50,079 nt of DNA, taken from contig JAENRP010000323.1 of NCBI GenBank assembly GCA_024741835.1, forward strand, positions 1 through 50,079, written 5' to 3'. Shown piece after piece: positions 24,371 through 35,557 of the stretch. Within the stretch, counting starts at the first letter, position 1; every line of letters starts with the position of its first letter. The notes below the pieces were generated by a model. It did no database searches. It saw nothing but the letters and a program-made list of their open reading frames with translations, and was not told where the DNA came from. This DNA comes from Diplocarpon mali. Taxonomy: Eukaryota; Ascomycota; Leotiomycetes; Helotiales; Drepanopezizaceae. The translations under genes were made by a program, and so were the position numbers.

Positions 24371-24508
24371 CCCTTATTTAAACCTTACTCTAATTGACTT
24401 ATAGTTAGGAAAATAATAACTATCCTTTTTCGTTAATCTAACTCTTAAGTATCTCTTTAAATTAAAAACAATTAATTAATAGTAACCTCTATTGAAATTA
24501 CTAACCCT

Positions 24509-24658
24509 ACTCGCAAGGCAGGACTAGGAGTTAAAATTTCTTAAAAGCGTTCCTTTATAAGACTATATAACTTAACTTGCAGTCTAGGCCTAGGAGTCGA
24601 TCTAAAAACTTTCCTTTATAAGACTATATAACTTAACTTATAAAGCGGGCTTAAGAGT
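24509..24658. repeat. Three palindromes in the Copia C1 3' region
   Basis: Members of the 23 bp family at 24509-24531, 24575-24597 and 24636-24658. The second and third are embedded in a near-tandem 61 bp unit containing CCTTTATAAGACTATATAAC. Copia C2 has the same trio at 35891, 35955 and 36016. Confidence 0.9.
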
Positions 24659-24663
24659 TGTCC

Positions 24664-25034
24664 TTAAGCTTATTAAGCCCCTACTATCTTTTGCAATCTT
24701 AGTATATCTTTAAATGCTTTGAACTTTATAACTGTCTTTAATAGCTTTATAAATCCATCTACTACTATTCGATCAGTTGGGATATAGGTAATTAATAACT
24801 TATTCTTTATAATAAGGTCGCAGATAAAGTAGTAAGTAATATTATTATATTTTAATTGCTTATATAAGTATAGATTCTTTATAAGAGCAATCGCCTTTAT
24901 ATTATCTACTTAAAGATTAATATAGTTCCTATCTTATTTAATATACTTAGCGAAACCTATATCTTTTAAAACTTAAGCGATTTATAATCTTTATTTGTAA
25001 TTTGATAATATTAATATATATTCGGCCTTAGTGC
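24664..25034 (-). pseudogene. Copia RNase H C-terminus (C1)
   Basis: The minus frame ends in the Copia RNase H block TKAEYINIIKLQIK near 25027-24985 (family motif SSTEAEYIA). It continues to the TKPLE-like tail near 24760. At the codon that reads TAA in C2 (36071-36073) this copy still has CAA, showing that the C2 stop is a RIP product. The upstream part of the ORF is at 46890 onward. Confidence 0.85.
25031..25034. repeat. Target-site duplication of giant Gypsy B, left
   Basis: GTGC here and GTAC at 46890-46893 flank the element. Intact Copia C2 has TTAGTACTTGC at the same place, so removal of 25035-46893 restores the RNase H sequence. A 5 bp duplication is possible if the LTR end is shifted by one. 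Confidence 0.88.
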
Positions 25035-25280
25035 TATAAAACTGAGGGGAGACAAGACAAGAATAGGCCTAAGGGAAGACCTAAAAACAAGAGGAGGAAG
25101 CACCACAAGCGGGCTCTCTTAGACAAGATATTAGGAACAAGTCCTAAGTATGAGGTATATTTAGTACTTATGGCAACGCGCCTTGTCTCTATATACAGAA
25201 GATGGCCCTTTTATCCTCCTACCGTCCTGCGCCGATCATATAATATATATTATAAGACCTATCTATCTTAGGTCTTTATA
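25035..25280 (-). repeat. 3' LTR of giant Gypsy B (246 bp)
   Basis: Aligns base for base in length with 46644-46889. Differences are transitions. This copy is the less mutated in its left half and the more mutated at its right end. Confidence 0.95.
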
Positions 25281-25578
25281 TATATCCCAAATAACAAAAG
25301 TAGTAGCTTCTACTACTATTAGTAAAGAATATAAAATAATATAGGTTAAGGTAATAGCAAGTCAATTATTAGCAAACCCTAAGTGCGAGAAAACTAATAT
25401 ATCAAAAGGCCTAAACTAGGGTTATATTATTATCAAAGGTAAAAGAAAAAAAGAAGAGTTTTTTTTTATACGCTTTTTACCTATAGGCCGGGCCTAGGAG
25501 TTAGAAAACGAAACTAGCAAAACAAACAAATAAGCTATAGAGTCGCAAAAACAATTAAAAATAGTACTAACTTAGATG
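25281..25578 (-). other. 3' untranslated region of giant Gypsy B
   Basis: Lies between the ORF-X stop and the 3' LTR. Contains a T-run near 25460-25468, a palindrome at 25479-25501 and a short G-containing stretch TTGGGATATA (minus strand) next to the LTR as a weak polypurine-tract candidate. No coding frame. Confidence 0.6.
25479..25501. repeat. 23 bp palindrome, giant Gypsy 3' UTR
   Basis: ACCTATAGGCC then GGGCCTAGGAGT. Same site in copy A at 17-39. Lies about 80 bp after the ORF-X stop, so it is outside coding sequence. Confidence 0.9.
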
Positions 25579-25903
25579 TCAATTTTCCTTAGTTCTCTTC
25601 GGAGGTCGGGGAGAACTATTACTAGATAATACTCTCTTTGCCGAACGACCACTTCTTTTTATAGCATTGCTATTAATGTCCGACGAGATAGGTCTTGGTA
25701 TAGCAGGAGCTTCTATACTCCTTACGGATGCTAGTATAGTATGACGGCTTCTGCCGATAGGGAGAGAGACTTATATTATAGTATTATTATTATCGTTATC
25801 TTTATTATTATTATTATCCTTTAAAGAGTCATCTACTACTAAGGGAGATATAGCAGGAGATTCTATAGATATTACTTCCTTAGCCTTGCCCTTTGCCAGA
25901 TCA

Positions 25904-25926
25904 AGTTGCGGGCCGGGCTCGGAAGT
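25904..25926. repeat. 23 bp palindrome in ORF-X (4th)
   Basis: Degenerate member, AGTTGCGGGCC / GGGCTCGGAAGT. On the minus strand in the ORF-X phase it reads TSEPGPQL. Confidence 0.75.
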
Positions 25927-26725
25927 TATATTAAGTGTCTTTGCATAGGGTTTCTTAGCGCTATACTTTTCGAATAGAATCGTCTTATCAATTATATTAT
26001 TAGCTTCGATATTATCATCTGTGTCTTTAGTCTTTATCTAAGACTTATTACTATACAATTATAGCTCCAGTTATTAAACCAGCTTTTAAGTATTGGTAAA
26101 ATCTTTAAAAAGTTCTTATTTGTACTTCTTTAGATATATTATTAGCTAAGATATATCTTTTATAAATAAATCCTTTATAGTTATTACTACTAATAGATTA
26201 TTCTATAATCGTCTTCCTATAAGAGCATCTGATAATAGGCCACCTTTTGTTATATAAAGCGTTGGTCGAAATTTAGCAGATAATTCTCCTATAATACTCC
26301 ATTTAGCTATTCTAAGTCGCTTTATATTAATAGCATTAATTAAGAAATCATTTAGGTCTATTCTATTCTCGAGAGCTTTATTCCTAACGACTTTAGTATA
26401 ATTGTTATTAATTATTAGGAACCCTCCTTTACCTAGTTCCCGATTCGATTCGAGGTTAATAAATGTTCCTTATCTTATAAATATAGAAAAAGGCGCGGTT
26501 TTATTAAAGATATACTCGTCTAAGAGAGTCTTTTCTTTAATGCTTAATTCTTTCTATTATACCGCCTTTTATACTAGGTTTAAGGAAATCCACTGCGCGT
26601 TTTTAAGATAGTAGGGTATAAGAGCAAATGACTTATAAGACTTTTGCCATATAGCAAATTACCCTATCGATCGTTTAGCAGCTAGAATCACGTAGTAGTC
26701 AAGGGTTCTATTATTAGGTATAGCG

Positions 26726-26748
26726 ACCCGCGAGCCCGGCCTAGGAGT
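26726..26748. repeat. 23 bp palindrome in ORF-X (3rd)
   Basis: Reads TPRPGSRV in the ORF-X phase. It sits just before the conserved RTLDYYVI block, the same relative place as the ORF2 palindrome at 30678-30700. Confidence 0.9.
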
Positions 26749-27955
26749 CAATCTAATGAATCTTATATTAGCGTTAATCTTAGTTAATACTACTATTATA
26801 TGATAGTCAATTCCTATAAATTATACTAGTTTAGGGTAGGCTACTAGCTTATATAAAGAATTATAGCGAGTTAATAGTGCTTTTAAATATAATTTATAAT
26901 ATATTCGCAGAGTCTATTGTATTAAACTATGCATTATATTATAGAGAAAGGCGGAAGGGGGCGATGATTTCTTATCTAAGGGGCGGAAATGATATCTGTA
27001 TATTATTACCTCTTCTTATGCCAAAGTCATAAACGAACTCTTCCTACGAATACTATAGCCTTATATACGCACTGCGCTTAAGAATGCGCAATTAAACAGT
27101 TTAGGCATATTTAAAAAACCTTTGCTATAGAGTGATGCGAAGTTATCTAAGGTCAATATAGACTTATACTAAGCGGGGGTCTAAGAGATATTATAGAATA
27201 ATTTTAAAGCCTTAGGTGCCACCTTGAATTTCGCAAAACCTAATAATATATCTTTCTTAATCTGGTTAGCTATTCTACTACTGCCGGCTACAATTATATA
27301 ATTTCCGAGATGCAATAAGAATAGAGTTAGGTCAGGTGCAGTGCAGAATTTGTATATATTAGAGGAGACTTATTTATTAGTCAAAGATAACGTTGCCAAT
27401 CTATAGTATTATATATATTATCATTTATAAAGAGTATAAAATTTTTCGAGACTAAAGTCTTCGAATATTCCTATTATAAATCTGCTTAATTATATCTTTA
27501 TCTCTAGCGTTACTACAATCTTAAATCTATCGCTATACTATAGTATTATCTTAATATTAAGGGGGTCTCTATAGTATTCTATAGAAATAATTATTATACT
27601 ATCTTCTATCTTCTCTTTAAGAATATAGTAATCACCTTTCAACTTCTTATAGTCAATAAAAAACTGTATAATATTATCTGCCGAAAACTTGTCTTATCGT
27701 AGCTTTATAATCTATTTGATAGCTTTTGCCATTACTTCTTATGCTAATAAAACTTCTCCCTAGTTTTCCTTCTTCAAACGCTTTATTATAGACTTATAGA
27801 ATTTCAAAACAAACTTTTGCATATCTTTAGGAAAAGTCTGCATAATATTAGATATATCCTTTTTAGTATTATTAAAAATTTCTAATATATTAGTGATAGG
27901 GTTATCTTCTTTATCTATTAACTCATTTTCCGAATCTATATTCTTATATATATTA

Positions 27956-27978
27956 ACCTATAGGCTAGGCTCGCGAGT
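27956..27978. repeat. 23 bp palindrome in ORF-X (2nd)
   Basis: Reads TREPSL, a RIP stop, then V in the ORF-X phase. Confidence 0.9.
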
Positions 27979-28141
27979 TAGTTTCTTCGCTACTAGTATT
28001 CGAGGTATTCTAGGCATTTCTAAGGACGGTAATTCAAACCCATCTAAGTCTAATGATTTAAAGTTATAATAGTCAGCAGTTTATATTTCTAGTATTATAG
28101 GTGCCTTATGTTTAAGGACTTCTTTATCATATGCTAATTCC

Positions 28142-28164
28142 ACTCGTAGGCTAGGCCTACGAGT
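28142..28164. repeat. 23 bp palindrome in ORF-X (1st), best preserved
   Basis: ACTCGTAGGCT / A / GGCCTACGAGT: the 11-base arms pair with a single mismatch. Reads TRRPSLRV in the ORF-X phase. Confidence 0.93.
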
Positions 28165-29052
28165 CAAATTTTCCTTATCAGTTAGTTCTGCCAAGGGTAG
28201 TAGCATTTTCTAAGTAGTAGGAATTACAAATTCCTATCTTTCTATTTTATTATCAAAATAGTTTATAATATACTTAGCAAAATAGATTATCTTTTCTTTT
28301 ATAATAAGTAGACTATATTATAACTATTATAAGCTAAGGGTATTCAAAATTGTCTAATTAGGAAGGGCCAGATTATTATACTACGCGGGATCGTCTTTCA
28401 TAGTCTGAATAGTAGAGTATACAATAGTACTTAAGAACCTAACAAATTTTCTACCTCTTATATTATTACCTTAGAGTTTCTTTATACCTTCTTAAATAGT
28501 GAAATGATTCAATACCTATATGGCCTTTGCTACTAGTTAGTATATCTTAAAAATCTTGCCTAGTCTTCGCAGGGCATTATTAGCGATAATATCAGTTATA
28601 AAGTAGGTTCAGAAGAGGGTACTACGAGTGCTACTTATAAACTATAGCAATCTTTTCATACCCTTATTCTTTTTATCTCGGTTTCTCCAAAACAAATCTA
28701 TTAATATAGAGTAACCTTAATACTCTTATAAAAACTTTTTATAATCAATTCCTTTAACCTTAAGCTCTCCCTTAAGAAAATCATTAAAGCCTAGGAACCC
28801 TTCCTCAATTGCAGAAATTCTATAGTTTAATACTTTAATAAAGGAACTTAAGAATACTTATTATTCTATTTCACCTAACATTCTATAGGTGGTTATAACG
28901 TCTTCCAATAATCGAAGAGACTTCCCGTCTTATGAAAAACCACCTTCCAATATTAGTTCATTATTAAGAGTGCTTAGGGATTTGCTGCCTAAGGCAACAA
29001 CCGCTATACTCTTCTTAGGTATGGCTTTCTTAGATGAGTTCGGAGGCGCCAT

Positions 29053-29638
29053 AGTGAATCAGCTTATTAAGAAACGTGGAGCTAAACGAGTGGATGATTA
29101 TTAGGAAAGATTAATCGATATAAGAGGCTTATACTAGAAAAGATTAATAACAGAAGGACAATAGTGGTAGTGCTGGTATTATAGGTCTGGTAGGGTTATA
29201 GAAAAAAGTAAAAAAAGTAAAATCGTAGTATAGGAAGAGGCTTATTTATAGAGTTTGGAGTCGCACTAGTGTATAAAGGAAAAGTGGGTATAATAAGCTT
29301 AGAAGTAGGAATAAAAGTAAGGTATGACGTATATAAGGACCTATAATTAGTAAATGATAATTATCAAAGGTAAGGATGATATTTCAAAGGTAAGCGTTAG
29401 AAAGTTGTATATAAAGGAAATAATTAAGGGATAGATTATATAAAGAATAAAGTAGAGTAAAGAATATATATAGAATAGAATAATAAATAGAAAATAAAGA
29501 GGTATAGGTTTATAGAAAGTAGATAATTTAAAAAAAAATTCAACTTCTAATTCGCAATCTTTTTAAATGGTTTTCAAAAGGGAAGTAGACTCGATTCTCT
29601 AAGCTCGAGTCGATTCAATTGTCAGTTCTATCGTCACT
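29053..29638 (-). other. Gap between ORF2 and ORF-X
   Basis: About 590 bp without a supportable frame, AT-rich and purine-rich on the plus strand. As it separates two long frames and precedes an ATG, it could carry the signal by which ORF-X is expressed; nothing in it identifies a promoter with certainty. It is wholly missing from copy A. Confidence 0.5.
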
Positions 29639-29792
29639 TTAAAGTCTTCTTCTCTTGCATTAGTTCTTATTTTTCAGCGATTTCTCAGCTTTAAGGACCT
29701 CTCTTAAAGGATCTTCTATTAGTACCCTTAGATTTAGTAACTAAGGTTTATCTGAACTATTTCGTAAGCTTAAGCTAGCTGAGTCCAACCTT

Positions 29793-29815
29793 ACTCGCAG
29801 GCCGGGCTCGCGAGT
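29793..29815. repeat. 23 bp palindrome in ORF2 (3rd)
   Basis: ACTCGCAGGCC / GGGCTCGCGAGT, close to the ideal sequence. Reads TREPGLRV in the ORF2 phase. Copy A: 511-533, with the right arm mutated. Confidence 0.93.
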
Positions 29816-30677
29816 CAGTCTTAGCATTTCTAAGCTTAAGGGTAAAAATAAGGGATTAGTTCCTAAATTAGGGTCTAATACTATATTAGTATCTTAATTT
29901 ATCTCTTTTCCGAATTTTCTTGCAATAATGCCTTTATCAATTAATACATTAGGCTCTTAGATAGCATTTACTTTATTACATTATTCCTAAGACTTAAGTC
30001 TATAAAGAAGCGACTTAGTATTTATAATATTCATTTAAGCTTTAATAAGGGCATTAAAGAGTTTTTAATTATATTTTATAAGGTAGATTTTTAATTTATC
30101 CTTATTAAAAAGGAATAACTCCTATACTTCGATTATAACTAATAGATCCGTTTAAGAGCATTAATTAATAATAGCTTTAAAGAGGCTGCTATAGTTCTTA
30201 AGATGAAAAGCTACTTTAAAAGGTGCAGTAGTTCTACTTGCGTTAATCTATTAAGGTACTGGAGGTTACTTTAAAGTAGAGATTAAAAAGATAAAATCGG
30301 AGATTCAAGTCTTATTTTCTAAAGTATTCTTATTGCAAACGGCTATATAGTTATTGCAAAAGGCTATAAAACCACTAGTCCTATAAGAATTGTCCGAAAG
30401 CATTTTAAAAAGGTATCCCTATTTTATTATTACTATAATTAGATTGCTATTATTAATAATAGGTCGCAAGATCTCCTTTTGCTTTAATTTTACAATCATT
30501 CGAGCTAGTTAAGATTTTAAACCAAGTGCTTAAGAAGTCTATCGACTTATCTTCTTTATAGATAGAGTGAGTTTCATATTCGATTAAGAGCCAACTTACC
30601 TATTAAGGCTTTTAAAAGCTAGCCCTTATTCGATCGGTAGGATCTAATAATCTAAGACTTACTTTCTAATAAAATTG

Positions 30678-30700
30678 ACTTATAAGCCAGGACTGTAAGA
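30678..30700. repeat. 23 bp palindrome in ORF2 (2nd)
   Basis: Reads SYSPGL, a RIP stop, then V in the ORF2 phase. Copy A: 1396-1418. Positionally equivalent to 26726-26748 in ORF-X. Confidence 0.88.
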
Positions 30701-32063
30701 GAAAATCGGAATTTCTTTATTAGTAGTACTTGCATCTCTCTTTATTAAAACGACTTAATTATAAAGATTAAGGCTAATTAATTAAAGAGGTTTAAAGTAG
30801 GCTATAAGCTAATAGGCTCCTTTACTTTTCACTATTATAGCTAAGAGGTAGAGTTTATAATATATCTAAAGGACTTATTAAATAAAATTGAATATTATAT
30901 TATAAAGAAAATAAGAAGGTATAGAGGTCGCGTTATCCATAGGATAGAAGTGATAAAAGTATATCTCTACTTCTTATCTTATAATAGAGAGGAATATACT
31001 TATAAAAGCACTATTATTAATAGTAAAATTGTCGATTAAGAAACGGCATCTAAAGGGTTTAGGTATTATAATTGACCCTTCTTCCTTTATTTCCTTTTGC
31101 TATTTATTACTTAATAATATTGAAAAGAAAGAATTATTCTATTTAATCAGCTCTAACGCCTTTAAGGCTTTAGGATTCGCCTTGAATTTTACAGCCCCTA
31201 AAGATACCTCTATTATTAATAGGTTAGATTTGCGTATCCTTAAAGAGATAAAGAATTAATTATTAAAGTAGATTAGAAAAAGATCAATATCTTCTATTAT
31301 ATAAAAAAGTTTAAGGTATTTAATAGTTTTATTAATATCAAATCCTTTATAATTAAGACTATAGTAAACTAAAAGAGAGCAAATATAAAGGTCGCAAAGT
31401 CTTCTCCCTTCGATTCTTACGCTAAAAATATACTATTAAAAGCGAGTTTTTATTATAAAGGATACTTAAATATTATATCGTTCTTTAAGCTTAAAGTTGA
31501 GAATAACCGATTAAGGCATATTACTATAATTATAAATGTCTTAATCAATAGATTCTTCTTTATATTCTCTTTCTTATAAGATAAAATAGTCTCGCTTAGC
31601 ATTTAAGAGACTAGGTTCTTGACTTTTATAATTATTAAAGAATTGAATAATATCCATAAGGGCGAACTTATTTAAGATAAGCTATTAAATCTATCTAACG
31701 GCTCTCTTAGTTATCTTTAAAGTAGTAGGAATAGGGTCTTCTCTTATATTATCGTTTCTAAAACAGTTATATATAAATATAAAGAAGTTAAGAACTAGCT
31801 CCTTTAAGTTATTAAAGAAGGAGTCTAATCGGGCGTGCAATCCTTTAGTTTTAAATTGCAAATTAGCTAAGGTAGCTATCAAACGATTCATTCTTCTTAA
31901 AGGCTAAGCTAAAATAGGTCGTTTAACTAAAGGAGAGTCCTTTAAAGATTCCGAAAATTTTAAAGAGGCTATACTAAGCGTTTAGGCAGTTTATTTAGCA
32001 GCAGTTTTTAAAATCATTTTAGTAAAAAGTAAGTTAGGTTTAATTTTAAAATTCTCATTTCTA

Positions 32064-32086
32064 ACTCCTAGTCTAAGACTGCAAGT
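32064..32086. repeat. 23 bp palindrome in ORF2 (1st)
   Basis: Reads TCSLRLGV in the ORF2 phase. Copy A: 2780-2802. Confidence 0.88.
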
Positions 32087-32932
32087 TAAATCATATAGTT
32101 TAGCACTTATTATATCTTTAGGCTAAGAGGCGAATTTCAAGGCAGGCTTAACTATAAATAACCAATTCCTTTCTTTATTATTAAAGAAATCTCATTTAAA
32201 CCTTAGTATAAGAGTCCAGTTCTCTTTTAAAATAAGCAAACTATAAGCAGAAGCGCAAAGCCTTAATATATTAATAATAGTACTATTAGGTAGGATAATA
32301 TCTATAGCCTAATTTAATCTTTTTATAATCCTATTAGCTGCTATAAGTACTGCATTAGATAGGCCTATAAATCTACGACTGCGAATTCGATTGCCTTAGA
32401 ATTTTACTACTTTTTCCTAAATAATAAAGAAATTGAGAATCTAAATAGCTCTAGTAGTAGGAGTATTTTCCTTAAGAATTTTTAATAATACTTATCTTCT
32501 ATTATTAAAATCAATATTTGTTAAAAAGCGCAAACAAAATAGGAGTCCTCTCTTATTAATAGCTAAATTATCCAATCGTTAAATAGATTCTTCTCTTTTA
32601 TCTTAATCCATTTTAAAAGTATCAGCTAAGGTTATATATTAATTTATATTAGCTAAGAATTCCTCTTTAAAGATTCCCTTTAGTCTTAATTCTTTAGTTA
32701 AGAAGTCGTTAAATTAGAGAATTCCAAAGGCCACTTAAATTAAAAGGTTATTAATAGCATTTATATAAGTTAAAAGGAGTTTTTATTATTCTATATCTCT
32801 TAAAGCTACGTAGGTCGATTTGAAGCTCTTTAATAATACAATAGCTTTGCTATCCTAAGAGAAGTTTATAACTAGTGCTTATTTATCCCCTATTGTAATA
32901 GATAAAACCATTTATAAGTTCTTTAAAGGCAT

Positions 32933-33233
32933 ATTGCTTATAAAAGATAGGGAGTATAAATAAGAGAGTTTAATAGGATATAAGAATTAAAAGGGCATAT
33001 AAGCTGCAATAGGTTTGCTATATATATATTAAGGAAATTGGACTTTTTATTTATTATTTAAGGAAAGTAATAAGAATATTATAATTAAAGGCCAATATTA
33101 AAAATGTAAAATAAGTTAAAGCAGGTAAGAATTTAAAGTGATCTTAAAAGATCTATATCTTAAATAATAAAAGAGGCAACTTTGCTAAAAATGTAAAAAA
33201 TAAGAAATAGAAGAAGATAGGACAATTAATAGG
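32933..33233 (-). other. Gap between pol and ORF2
   Basis: About 300 bp, very AT-rich, with a TATATATATATT tract near 33019-33030. No coding frame. Copy A equivalent is about 3649-3948. Confidence 0.55.
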
Positions 33234-33327
33234 CTAGGAAATCGTTCGGTATTCCCGCTTGCATTCTTTAGATATTTTAGGAATAATAACTTAAGGTTGC
33301 AATTAGTTAGGTATTTTAATATTCTTC

Positions 33328-33350
33328 ACTTGCGAGACTAGCTTATAGGT
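33328..33350. repeat. 23 bp palindrome near the pol C-terminus of giant Gypsy B
   Basis: Reads TYKLVSQV in the local minus-strand frame. Copy A: 4043-4065. Confidence 0.88.
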
Positions 33351-34762
33351 TAAGTTGGAAAAATCTTAGTCTTTATCTAAGGGTTTAAAATTGCTTATAT
33401 TACTATTAGTTCTTATAAAAGATTCGGAGATTATATTAATTTCTAATTCGTCTTCTAAGGGGAATAAGGTCTAGTTGCATTAATAAAAGCGCTTCAGTTA
33501 GTTAGCTATAAAGGTTCCTTTAATATCGACTCTATCAAGTTCCTAAAGAGAATAGTATCCCTTTTCTTTCTACTTAAATTTAACCTTAAATGGACTAAGC
33601 TATCGATAGTTAAGTTTAGTATCTGCTAATATATTAATACTTTTTGCAATATTATAAACTAGGATAAGATTATCATTTCGAATAGGGTATATTTTAAGTA
33701 CTTTAAAAGCAGCCTATGCTTCCTTAGCTTTTTCCTAATATCATTTCTTTTGTAAAATGATTTCCTTTATATTCATATCTTAAAGCTTAAGTTATTAGCA
33801 TCTTATTATAAGTAAATTAGAATAGTTCTAAATTTGACTATAATCGAACAATCTCTAAATAGGCTATTAGGATTTAAAAGGAAGCTATACCTCTCTACTA
33901 TAGATAAGGAAAAATAGTATAACTCTAGTTAGTTTATAGATTATCATTCGATAAGCAAAGAGTATTTTATAAAAGTGTTTTATCTAATTCTTAAATCCTT
34001 TATAAATAACTTTAAATAGCTTATTAAGAATATCGCAATATCCTCGCTCTACTATTCTATTAGCTTTCGAATTATATATTAAGATTTAAACCTGTTTAAT
34101 ACTATATTTTTACAAAAAAGCTTTAACTACTCCTTTATTTTCCAAGCCTCTATTAACAGTTAGTCTATTAAAAAGTCTATAGCAATAGATTACGTCTTCT
34201 TAAAGGAACTTTGCAATAGATTCAAAGTTAGCAGATCTTAAAGGTCGTCCTTTAGGCTATCTTAATAGGTCTTCCTTTATTAGAATAAAATATATAATCC
34301 TATTTTCAGTTATTAGTACTTATATAATATTAAGACTGACTTTATAGAAAAGGCCTAATAGCTAGGTTAGGAATAAGGGATTCTTTTTATAATTAGGTTT
34401 TCATTTCTAATAAGGGATGCAACTTTTTATAAAGGCTTTACAGTCTTTAAAAGAACCCTTTTAAAAGAATTTCCTTAAGAGTCGGTAGTAAGTGGACTTA
34501 GCTCTTTAGTAGCCAGTTTCCTTATAAATATCCTAGATAGCCTTAGCCCTTAGTTTTTCATCGTTTAAGCAGAGTTATATAAAGAATAAGTTATCGCTCC
34601 TTTTAAATAATCGCTATCCTTATATTAGATAAATTAGAGCTTTAGCTTTAAACTTTTGAAAATCCTTAAAAGGAACTGTCTTTAGTTATCTAAGCGTAAT
34701 TAAAAATTTTACGATTTCCTTAAAGTCACTTAAGTAGTTAGGTAATAAAATTCTCTTATTTG

Positions 34763-34785
34763 ACTCGTAGGCCAAGACCGTAAGT
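34763..34785. repeat. 23 bp palindrome in the RNase H-integrase linker of giant Gypsy B
   Basis: Copy A counterpart 5478-5500 is nearly ideal. In the integrase frame it is read as L-A/T-V-L-A-Y-E, an exception to the usual phase. Confidence 0.9.
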
Positions 34786-35552
34786 CGAGTCCCTTTAAGG
34801 CGATATATTAATAGATAACCAACTTCGTTCTCTACTTACTTATTAATATCTATTTCGTCTTCTTTAATTAAATTAAAAGGGTAGGGACGAGTTCTTCTTA
34901 AAAGGCTATCTATAGTAGTATTTTTCATTCCTGGAATATATTTGACTTCAAAGTCTATTAGTCTTATTTAAGTAATCCATTTCATTAATAAAGCCCTTAA
35001 GAGATCGCTTATAGCTCTATTCAATTATTCTACTAGCACTTTAGCATTAGTTTCAAGGATGAAGTAAGTACTATAAAGGTCGCTTCTTATCTTTTTCATC
35101 GCCTTTAAGGCGCCTCTGCATTCCTATTTAATAGTATTATACTTTATCTCTGCTAGATTCTAAAGACTACTTTCAAAGCAAGCTAAATGTCTTTTCTATT
35201 AGCTATTAGCTTATTAAAGGATAGTACCTTATTTGATTAAGCTTGCGTTAACTATTAGTATAATTGGCCTAGCGTCAGCTCTATAGTCTATTTTAATTAG
35301 ATATAGCACTTTAAGTAACGCTTGCTTTAGTTGTTTTATAGCCTCCATTTAAGGTTCCTCCTATTAAAACTCAGCCTTTTTCCAAAATAAGGTATAAATA
35401 GGTACTGCCTTTTTAGCAAAATCCTTAATTCAAATGCGATAGTATACTATAATGCTAATAAATGCGCAAGCTTCTGCTATATTATTATACTTCTTTTATT
35501 TGTCGATTTTAAGTACTTTAGCCCTTTAAGGACTTCGGCTATTAGAATCAGT

Positions 35553-35557
35553 AATAA
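35553..35557. repeat. Target-site duplication of Copia C2, left
   Basis: AATAA, repeated at 41694-41698. Copy A has the single unoccupied site AATGA at 6268-6272. Confidence 0.95.

Larger units (their letters stand above)
24176..25034 (-). mobile_element. Copia element, 3' part (C1), left portion of the split host Copia
   Basis: Matches Copia C2 from its 3' LTR through the RNase H end (35558-36415). It breaks at the RNase H active region where giant Gypsy B is inserted, and the rest of the same Copia resumes at 46890. Outer bases before the LTR are AGAAA (24171-24175); the partner duplication lies beyond the window. Confidence 0.92.
25579..29052 (-). pseudogene. ORF-X of giant Gypsy B: unrecognised protein of about 1,157 residues, RIP-degraded
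   Basis: One minus-strand phase runs from ATG at 29052-29050 (in-frame TGA just upstream) to TGA at 25581-25579 with no frameshift. Internal breaks are TAA or TAG, as expected from Gln and Trp codons under RIP. Visible features are a Lys/Ser-rich start (MAPPNSSKKAIPKKS), a helical N-terminal third, the block APKALK at residues 612-617, SAFLYNI near 700 and IYYKLYLKA at 717-725, an Asp/Asn-rich linker near 1070-1090, and a basic tail with RPPKRTKEN that could be a nuclear signal. It is a diverged paralogue of ORF2 next door. Four palindromes are read in frame. I recognise no family; envelope, gag-like or captured host gene are all open. Removed from copy A by deletion. Confidence 0.8.
29639..32932 (-). 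pseudogene. ORF2 of giant Gypsy B: unrecognised protein of about 1,097 residues, RIP-degraded
   Basis: One minus-strand phase holds from ATG 32932-32930 (second ATG at 32911) to TAA 29641-29639; if that TAA is a mutated Gln codon, a TGA follows at 29617-29615. Landmarks are FNDFLTKELRLKGI near residues 73-87, QGNRIRSRRF in the N-terminal third, ANPKALK at 585-591, YFLYNI near 672, IYYKLYL at 690-696, VLDYWIL (TAG at the Trp codon) after the 30678 palindrome, and a basic C-terminus KNKNQCKRRRL. The same landmarks occur in the same order and near-constant offset (+17 to +27) in ORF-X. Three palindromes (32064, 30678, 29793) are in frame. It follows pol by about 300 bp. No known family recognised. 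Confidence 0.8.
33234..35552 (-). pseudogene. pol 3' half of giant Gypsy B (RNase H, integrase), RIP-degraded
   Basis: Separated from the RT half by Copia C2. RNase H shows the block LNRAISDLLRALLMKWIT-like and a tether matching DFEVKYIPGM near 34930. Integrase begins near 34740 with the run FKEIVKFLITLR and an HHCC-type region (KLRAKAI then ST-YYRLL, seen more clearly in copy A). The frame closes with SKECKREYRTI and TAG at 33236-33234, which may be a mutated Trp. Palindromes at 34763 and 33328 lie within. The 34763 copy is read in a different phase (LTVLAYE) from most others. Confidence 0.75.

Noticed and set aside
25035..25280. Solo LTR of the giant element
   Set aside because: It pairs with 46644-46889 through matching target duplications and the split Copia, so it is the 3' LTR of a full element.
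26402..29104. Plus-strand frames at 26402-26611 and 28889-29104
   Set aside because: Both are antisense to ORF-X, which is supported over its full length on the minus strand.
31029..31259. Plus-strand 76-codon open frame (also 1747-1935 in copy A), conserved between copies
   Set aside because: It is antisense to ORF2, whose minus-strand phase is supported by the ATG, three in-phase palindromes and paralogy with ORF-X. Conservation reflects copy identity.
29640..31900. A long plus-strand frame with only TAA/TAG breaks opposite ORF2
   Set aside because: RIP acts on both strands, so antisense frames also look Gln/Trp-rich when read through. The product is hydrophobic and unlike any protein, while the minus frame is balanced and matches ORF-X.
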